Made by a program: the position numbers and the translations under genes. The notes under the pieces are model-generated. The model saw only the letters and a program-made list of their open reading frames with translations, ran no database searches and was not told where the DNA came from. Positions 62,942 through 64,000 of a stretch of 64,000 bases of DNA are shown here, in pieces. The DNA comes from Halictus rubicundus (Eukaryota; Arthropoda; Insecta; Hymenoptera; Halictidae): the NCBI RefSeq assembly GCF_050948215.1, contig NW_027488626.1, positions 372,001-436,000 on the forward strand, in the 5' to 3' direction. Numbering within the stretch: the first letter of the stretch is position 1; the number at the start of each line of letters is the position of its first letter.

Positions 62942-64000
62942 CTCTATCCTATCCTATCCTCCATCCTATCCTATCCTCTATCCTATAATATCATCTATCC
63001 TATCCTATCCTCTATCCTATCCTATCCTCTATCCTCTCCTATCCTCAATCCTATCCTATCCTCTATCCGATCCTATCCTCTATCCTATCCAATCCTATAT
63101 CCTATCCTCTATCCTATCCTATCCTCTATCCTATAATATCATCTATCCTATCCTATCCTCTATCCTATCCTATCCTCTATCGTCTCCTATCCTCTATGCT
63201 ATCCAATCCCCTATCCTATCCTCTGTACTATCCTATCCTCTATCCTAACCTATCCTCTATCCTATCCAATCCTCTATCCTATCCTATCCTCTCTCCTATC
63301 CTATCCTCTATCCTATAATATCATCTATCCTATCCTATCCTATCCTCTATCGTCTCCTATCCTCTATGCTATCCAATCCCCTATGTTATCCTCTATCCTA
63401 TCCTATCCTCTATAATATCCTATCCTCTATCCTATCCTATCCTCTATCCTATCCTATCCTCTATCCTATCGCATCCTCTATCCTATCCAATCCTCTATCC
63501 TATCGTATCCTCTATCCTATAAAATCCTATATCCTATCCTCTATCCTATCCTCCATCCTATCCTATCCTCTATCCTATAATATCATCTATCCTATCCTAT
63601 TCTCTATCCTATCCTATATTCTATCCTATCCTATCCTCAATTCTTGCCTATGCTCTATCATCTGCTCTATCCTCTCCTATCCTCAATCCTATCCTATCCT
63701 CTATCCGATCCTATCCTCTATCCTATCCAATCCTATATCCTATCCTCTATCCTATCCTATCCTCCATCCTATCCTATCCACTATCCTATAATGTCATCTA
63801 TCCTATCCTATATTCTATCCTATCCTATCCTCTATCGTCTCCTATCCCCTATGCTATCATATCCTCTATCCTATCCTATCCTCTATCCTATCCTATCCTC
63901 TATCCTATCCAATCCTCTATCCTCTATCCTATCCTATTCTCTATCCTATCCTCTATCGTATCCTATCCTCTATCGTATCCTATCCTCTATCCTATCCTAT

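Larger units (their letters stand above)
1..64000 (+). repeat. 17-bp satellite array filling the whole window
   Basis: The entire window is a head-to-tail array of the 17-mer CTCTATCCTATCCTATC and point variants of it. The unit is three TATCC pentamers plus TC. Units with two pentamers (12 bp), one (7 bp) or four and more are interspersed. Orientation is constant and no unit in the reverse orientation was seen. No stretch longer than a few tens of bases departs from this grammar, so there is no unique DNA, gene or mobile element. The + strand carries almost no G. The purine strand reads GATAGGATAGGATAGAG and is full of GATA words. This is most likely heterochromatic satellite DNA of a eukaryote; species and chromosomal location cannot be told from the sequence. 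Confidence 0.98.
48080..64000. repeat. Domain V of the array (CCGTATCC, TTTGGTATC and CATCTGCTC variants)
   Basis: Private variants define this part. They are an 18-bp unit with an inserted G (CTATCCGTATCC), units ending TTTGGTATC or TATGGTATC, the word AATAAGATCG (three copies) and a CATCTGCTC cassette. Many 0.2-1.3 kb repeats occur between 48 and 56 kb. From about 56 to 62 kb the higher-order pattern is looser, with more plain consensus units. The array runs off the right end of the window. Confidence 0.75.

Noticed and set aside
1..64000. Telomere tract (C-rich + strand, as expected at the left end of a chromosome)
   Set aside because: The unit does not match any telomeric motif I know (TTAGGG, TTAGG, TTTAGGG or yeast types). 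Telomerase products do not show fixed-order cassettes and kilobase-scale duplications. A subtelomeric location remains possible.
1..64000. Bkm-type GATA/GACA sex-chromosome repeat
   Set aside because: The - strand has many GATA words, but they are spaced as GGATA pentamers within a 17-mer, not as a GATA tetranucleotide tract, and GACA is not a regular partner.
1..64000. CRISPR array or other repeat-spacer system
   Set aside because: There are no unique spacers between repeats; the variant units are diverged copies of the same 17-mer.
48080..64000. Mobile element insertions at the edges of duplicated blocks
   Set aside because: I looked for poly-A, terminal repeats, target-site duplications or any non-satellite sequence at block edges near 4.0, 10.96, 14.4, 27.8, 34.6, 43.3, 45.5 and 48.1 kb and saw none; all edges pass from one satellite variant to another.

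Overview
The window is one uninterrupted tandem-repeat (satellite) array. I find no gene, RNA gene, transposon, CRISPR array, or unique flanking sequence anywhere in the 64 kb. The basic unit is 17 bp, CTCTATCCTATCCTATC on the + strand. It is best written as (TATCC)n followed by TC, with n=3 as the main form and n=2 (12 bp), n=1 (7 bp) and larger n as variants. The + strand is extremely pyrimidine-rich: the consensus unit is about 41% C, 41% T, 18% A and 0% G. G appears only in variant units, and the orientation never switches. A simple-sequence array this long, with nested higher-order repeats, suggests eukaryotic constitutive heterochromatin (pericentromeric, subtelomeric, or on a sex or B chromosome) in a long-read assembly. 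The sequence does not let me name the species or the chromosomal position.

Layout by variant-unit content. Domain I (1 to about 14.4 kb) is dominated by a 4-unit cassette with TATCGTATC units and a CTCTTTCC unit; its 2.26-4.0 kb and 12.6-14.4 kb parts carry domain II-type variants. Domain II (about 14.4-34.6 kb) is rich in a longer cassette (CTCAATTC, CTCCATCC, CGCTATCC units, then 12-mers, then a CTG-bearing 20-mer). Domain III (about 34.6-38.35 kb) returns to domain I-type sequence. Domain IV (about 38.35-48.1 kb) is a patchwork built around a 3,086-bp duplication. Domain V (about 48.1-64 kb) has its own variants (CTATCCGTATCC, TTTGGTATC, CATCTGCTC).

On top of the 17-mer there are large nested duplications. 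They include a 5,635-bp tandem duplication (about 22.17-33.44 kb) that looks almost identical between copies, a 3,086-bp tandem duplication (about 37.49-43.66 kb) with a third partial copy at 46.2-48.1 kb, a 1,418-bp tandem duplication (9,541-12,376), and a 4-kb block at the left end repeated at 8.9-14.35 kb. Several dispersed copies lie 10-31 kb apart. Length differences between copies are mostly whole repeat units (12, 17, 136=8x17, 153=9x17), as expected for unequal exchange or slippage in register.

Long open reading frames (up to 672 codons at 52,680-54,698) occur only on the + strand and are by-products of the repeat. The consensus has no stop in any + frame. Because 17 is not divisible by 3, all three frames give the same 17-residue peptide repeat. 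The - strand unit contains TAG. I annotate none of them as genes. Positions of duplicated blocks were read by eye from shared variant units; boundaries are usually good to a few tens of bases, and offsets are exact where a landmark pair is quoted.
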